A stretch of 64,000 nucleotides of DNA, from positions 1 through 64,000 of the forward strand of contig JAIESI010000112.1 in NCBI GenBank assembly GCA_019746135.1, read 5' to 3'. Shown here one piece after another: positions 61,834-64,000 of this stretch. The translations under genes and the position numbers were made by a program. Source of the stretch: Xanthobacteraceae bacterium. GTDB taxonomy: Bacteria > Pseudomonadota > Alphaproteobacteria > Rhizobiales > Xanthobacteraceae. A model generated the notes under the pieces. It was not told the origin of the DNA, did no database searches, and saw nothing but the letters and a program-made list of their open reading frames with translations. Numbering within the stretch: the stretch's first letter is position 1; each line of letters starts with the position of its first letter.

Positions 61834-62022
61834 TTACGGATGGGTTTCGCGATGTCCGCCAGCCCATTCGACGACCGTAAAGCAAGTGCATGCCGGGCAA
61901 TGGAATATACGGACGCCGGGCTCGTTGCCGAGTGGCGACACCTGCGCGGTAAAGTTCGTTGCGCCCCCGCAGCGCTCGCAGCGGTGTTCCATGCGGGACT
62001 CTTGGCGGGATTCAAGCGGCAT
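61834..62022 (-). CDS. Small zinc-ribbon protein
   Basis: A 62-residue protein with two CxxC pairs, CERCGG and CPACTC, 27 residues apart, forming a zinc ribbon: MEHRCERCGGATNFTAQVSP and FHCPACTCFTVVEW. ATG 62020-62022 has AAGGGGG upstream; internal ATG 61990-61992 would give MEHRC as start. Such ribbons are common small genes in Bradyrhizobium relatives; function unknown. Confidence 0.75.
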   Translation of the reverse strand: MPLESRQESRMEHRCERCGGATNFTAQVSPLGNEPGVRIFHCPACTCFTVVEWAGGHRETHP

Positions 62023-62192
62023 GTACGCGCCCCCCTTCGCAAGGGCAACGTGTCATCCGACGCATCGTTCCGCGCGGCCTCCTGCCTTAATTCACGACAG
62101 GCTCGAAGCGAGATGGCAGCAAGTTCCAAATCGGCGACGACGTGAAGCGTCACAGGCCTGCGCGCCGTCAACAGAGGCGCGCGGGAGCGCGG

Positions 62193-63704
62193 CTATTCCA
62201 CCACCACTTTCATATAGTCTCCCGGCTTCACACGGTCCTTCTCGGCAAGCCCGTTGAGCACCCGGAACCGCTCCACATGCCGGTCGCTTACCGCCATCCG
62301 CCTGGCGACCTTGTCCACCGTATCCCCGGCCTTCACCTGGACCACCTTCAGCCGCAGCGGCTGCGCGTGCGCCATCTCCGCCACCGTCATGCGGCGGAAC
62401 GTGTGCAGCGAGTCGCGAAAGCTCTTGTCCACCGCGTCGGTCCGCTTCTTCGCCGCGAAGATCACGCGATAGACCTCGCTGCCGAAGCGCACCACATAGA
62501 GCCGGAACGTCCACTGGTCGCCGTTCGCGGTCGCGGTCGCCGCGGGGAAACCCGACACCGTCTGCTCCTCGACGCTTTTCGCGTCGATGTTTTCGATCCA
62601 GCCGGACATCAGATATTCCGGCAGCGTCTGCTCGGCCGGCACCCGCACCACGTCGAGCCGCAGCGCCTGCGCGCCGCCCTCCTTCACGCCGAACACCGCC
62701 TGCGCCGAGTTGTCGAGCGTGAAGCCTTCCGGCGCGGTGAAGGTGAAGCCCAGCTTGGGATGCAGGAACTTGCGGCCGCGCACGAAGCCCTCGCTCGGAT
62801 CCTCGCCGTAGACCATGCCGTTGAGCAGGCCGAGATAATCCGCCTTGTCGCGCGCCCCCGCGCCTGGTCCGGTGTACTGCCGCGCATTGGCAACCGCGTT
62901 GGTCACGCGCTCGGGCGTGGCCGGATGCGACGACAGGAAGTCCGGCGCGCGCGGGTCGATCGCGCGCTGCGCGCGAAGCTGCGCGTTATGCCCCATCGAG
63001 GTGAGGAAACGCTCGGCGCCATAGGGGTCGTAACCGGCGCGCGCCGAGATGCCGACGCCGATGCCGTCGGCCTCGAACTCCTGGGCGCGGGAGAAGTTGG
63101 CGAGCGCGATCTTCGACTTGGCAAGCGCCAGCGCCCCAAGCTGCGGGTCGCTCAGCAGGTCGTTCGCGACGCGGTTGACCAGGGCTGCCTGCCGCGCCTG
63201 GTCCTCGCGGATTGCGGCATGGCGGGCGATCACGTGCGCCATCTCGTGCGCCATCACCGAGGCCACTTCCGACTGATCGTTGGCGAGCGCGATCAGCCCG
63301 CGCGTGACATAGAGCTGGCCGTTCGGCAGCGCGAAGGCGTTGACCGCGGGCGAGTTCAGCATCGTCACCTGGTAGCGCAGGTCCGGCCGCTCCGAGGCGG
63401 CGACCAGCCGGTCGACGGTCTTGTCGAGCATCGTCTGGATTTGCGGGCTGTCGTACTGCCCGCCGTAAGCGGCGAGGATGCGCATGTGCTCGCGCGCCTC
63501 GCCGGGCGCGAGCTCGGCCTGCTGGCGGACGGCGGGCGCCGACGGCGCCTGCACCGTCGGAATGCGCGCGGTGGAGCAGGCGGCAAGCGCAAGGCTCAGG
63601 GCGCCGAGCGCCGCGAACGCAAGCCCGCTCGCGCGCTCAGGGCGCCGCTTGCCGGCCGCCCGCCGCGTCGGCCATGACGGAGAATGTGGCCAAAGCGCCG
63701 TCAC
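62193..63704 (-). CDS. M48-family lipoprotein metalloprotease with LysM-like C-terminus
   Basis: A 503-residue exported protease. GTG 63702-63704 overlaps the upstream stop by 4 bp (GTGA) and leads to a lipobox-like LALAAC. The zinc site is HEMAH in MAHEMAHVIARHA, with the third ligand Glu in SRAQEFEADGIGV. The C-terminal VQVKAGDTVDKVARRMAV...VLNGL is LysM-like. Resembles BepA-type outer-membrane protein quality-control proteases, without its TPR part. Operon with the upstream gene. Confidence 0.9.
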   Translation of the reverse strand: MTALWPHSPSWPTRRAAGKRRPERASGLAFAALGALSLALAACSTARIPTVQAPSAPAVRQQAELAPGEAREHMRILAAYGGQYDSPQIQTMLDKTVDRLVAASERPDLRYQVTMLNSPAVNAFALPNGQLYVTRGLIALANDQSEVASVMAHEMAHVIARHAAIREDQARQAALVNRVANDLLSDPQLGALALAKSKIALANFSRAQEFEADGIGVGISARAGYDPYGAERFLTSMGHNAQLRAQRAIDPRAPDFLSSHPATPERVTNAVANARQYTGPGAGARDKADYLGLLNGMVYGEDPSEGFVRGRKFLHPKLGFTFTAPEGFTLDNSAQAVFGVKEGGAQALRLDVVRVPAEQTLPEYLMSGWIENIDAKSVEEQTVSGFPAATATANGDQWTFRLYVVRFGSEVYRVIFAAKKRTDAVDKSFRDSLHTFRRMTVAEMAHAQPLRLKVVQVKAGDTVDKVARRMAVSDRHVERFRVLNGLAEKDRVKPGDYMKVVVE

Positions 63705-64000
63705 TTCTGCTCCACAACCTCGATCTGCGCAGGGTGCATCGCCTCGATCCACGGGCCGCCCCGCTCCTCGACCGTGCCTCTGATCCTAACACGCCGGCCT
63801 TCCAGCTTCTTGAGCGGCAGGCCTGCGTCCGCAAACGTGCGCTCGCTGCGTTTCAGCGCGGTGACGGTGAAGTCTTCCGTCCACCGCCGCCCGAAGTTGA
63901 CGTAGATCGTGCCGCCGCTTTCGCGGACCGACAGCACGTTCCCCTCGACCACGGCGAAACGGCCGCGAAGCGCCAGGATAGCCTTGGGATCGCCAGCGTC
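63701..64000 (-). CDS. C-terminal part of a nuclease-like/OB-fold protein (runs off window)
   Basis: 100 codons of a larger gene entering from the right edge. The readable end, GRRWTEDFTVTALKRSERTF, LEGRRVRIRGTVEERGGPWIEAMHPAQIEVVE, resembles the C-terminal OB-like extension of thermonuclease-family proteins in Rhizobiales. Its stop overlaps the M48 start, so the two are coupled. With the catalytic part outside the window the assignment is tentative. Confidence 0.55.
   Translation of the reverse strand, partial: DAGDPKAILALRGRFAVVEGNVLSVRESGGTIYVNFGRRWTEDFTVTALKRSERTFADAGLPLKKLEGRRVRIRGTVEERGGPWIEAMHPAQIEVVEQK

Noticed and set aside
61660-62145. 161-codon forward ORF opposite the zinc-ribbon gene
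   Set aside because: The reverse strand carries a clear two-CxxC zinc ribbon; the forward reading has no pattern.

Overview
The window is high-GC, gene-dense DNA from an alphaproteobacterium, most likely order Hyphomicrobiales (Rhizobiales), in or near the Xanthobacteraceae/Bradyrhizobiaceae. This is inferred from gene content and order: lysC/ubiG divergence, mutT-argJ-parvulin-secA, xerD-aroK-aroB-corC, a cobS/cobT aerobic cobaltochelatase pair, a Suv3-like helicase, an S4 protein, fdxA and carD. A large number of orphan tripartite-tricarboxylate (Bug/TctC) binding proteins also fits. No rRNA or tRNA gene was found.

Layout. 1-7.4 kb: start of lysC (reverse), ubiG, an EamA exporter, then a reverse operon of DUF1178, nitrilase-type amidase, glutaredoxin and ComF, a coiled-coil membrane protein, an NDUFAF5-like methyltransferase, a lone Flp pilin and MutT. 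7.4-17 kb: argJ, a parvulin and secA with a good sigma-70-type promoter and terminator, a Bug receptor, an L,D-transpeptidase lipoprotein and accA. 17-22 kb: a Fic toxin/antitoxin pair, xerD, aroK-aroB-corC. 22-29 kb: a Bug receptor, bolA and a J-domain protein, then a catabolic insert (MFS transporter with divergent ArsR-type regulator; flavin hydroxylase plus VOC protein with divergent LysR regulator). 29.5-41.4 kb: cobS, cobT, esterase-like protein, a GIY-YIG nuclease inside inverted repeats, rpmB, DUF3108 protein, Suv3-like helicase, S4 protein, fdxA, carD. 41.4-47.4 kb: accessory catabolism (amidohydrolase, flavin monooxygenase, two Bug receptors, alpha/beta hydrolase). 47.4-56.6 kb: a decayed island with polysaccharide genes (methyltransferase, methyltransferase-GT9 fusion, GT61), a RAYT transposase remnant, a frameshifted TylF-like gene abutting a glycosyltransferase fragment, an AAA_14/DUF4143 ATPase, an HNH fragment and a strongly folded putative RNA. 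56.6-61 kb: extradiol-type VOC dioxygenase, two Bug receptors, a MetE-like protein. 61-64 kb: three small proteins, an M48 lipoprotein protease and the end of a further gene.

How the parts work together. The core genes form familiar alphaproteobacterial operons, several translationally coupled by 4-bp overlaps. Catabolic genes repeatedly sit beside solute receptors that have no membrane partners in the window, suggesting shared TctAB permeases elsewhere.

The most unusual features are non-coding. A family of REP-like inverted palindromes occurs four times: once around a GIY-YIG nuclease gene and three times as gene-less pairs. The hairpin tips of some copies carry a second, and in one case a third, nested palindrome. 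The multi-helix element at 56206-56376 has GNRA and UUCG loops on the + strand and looks like a structured RNA.
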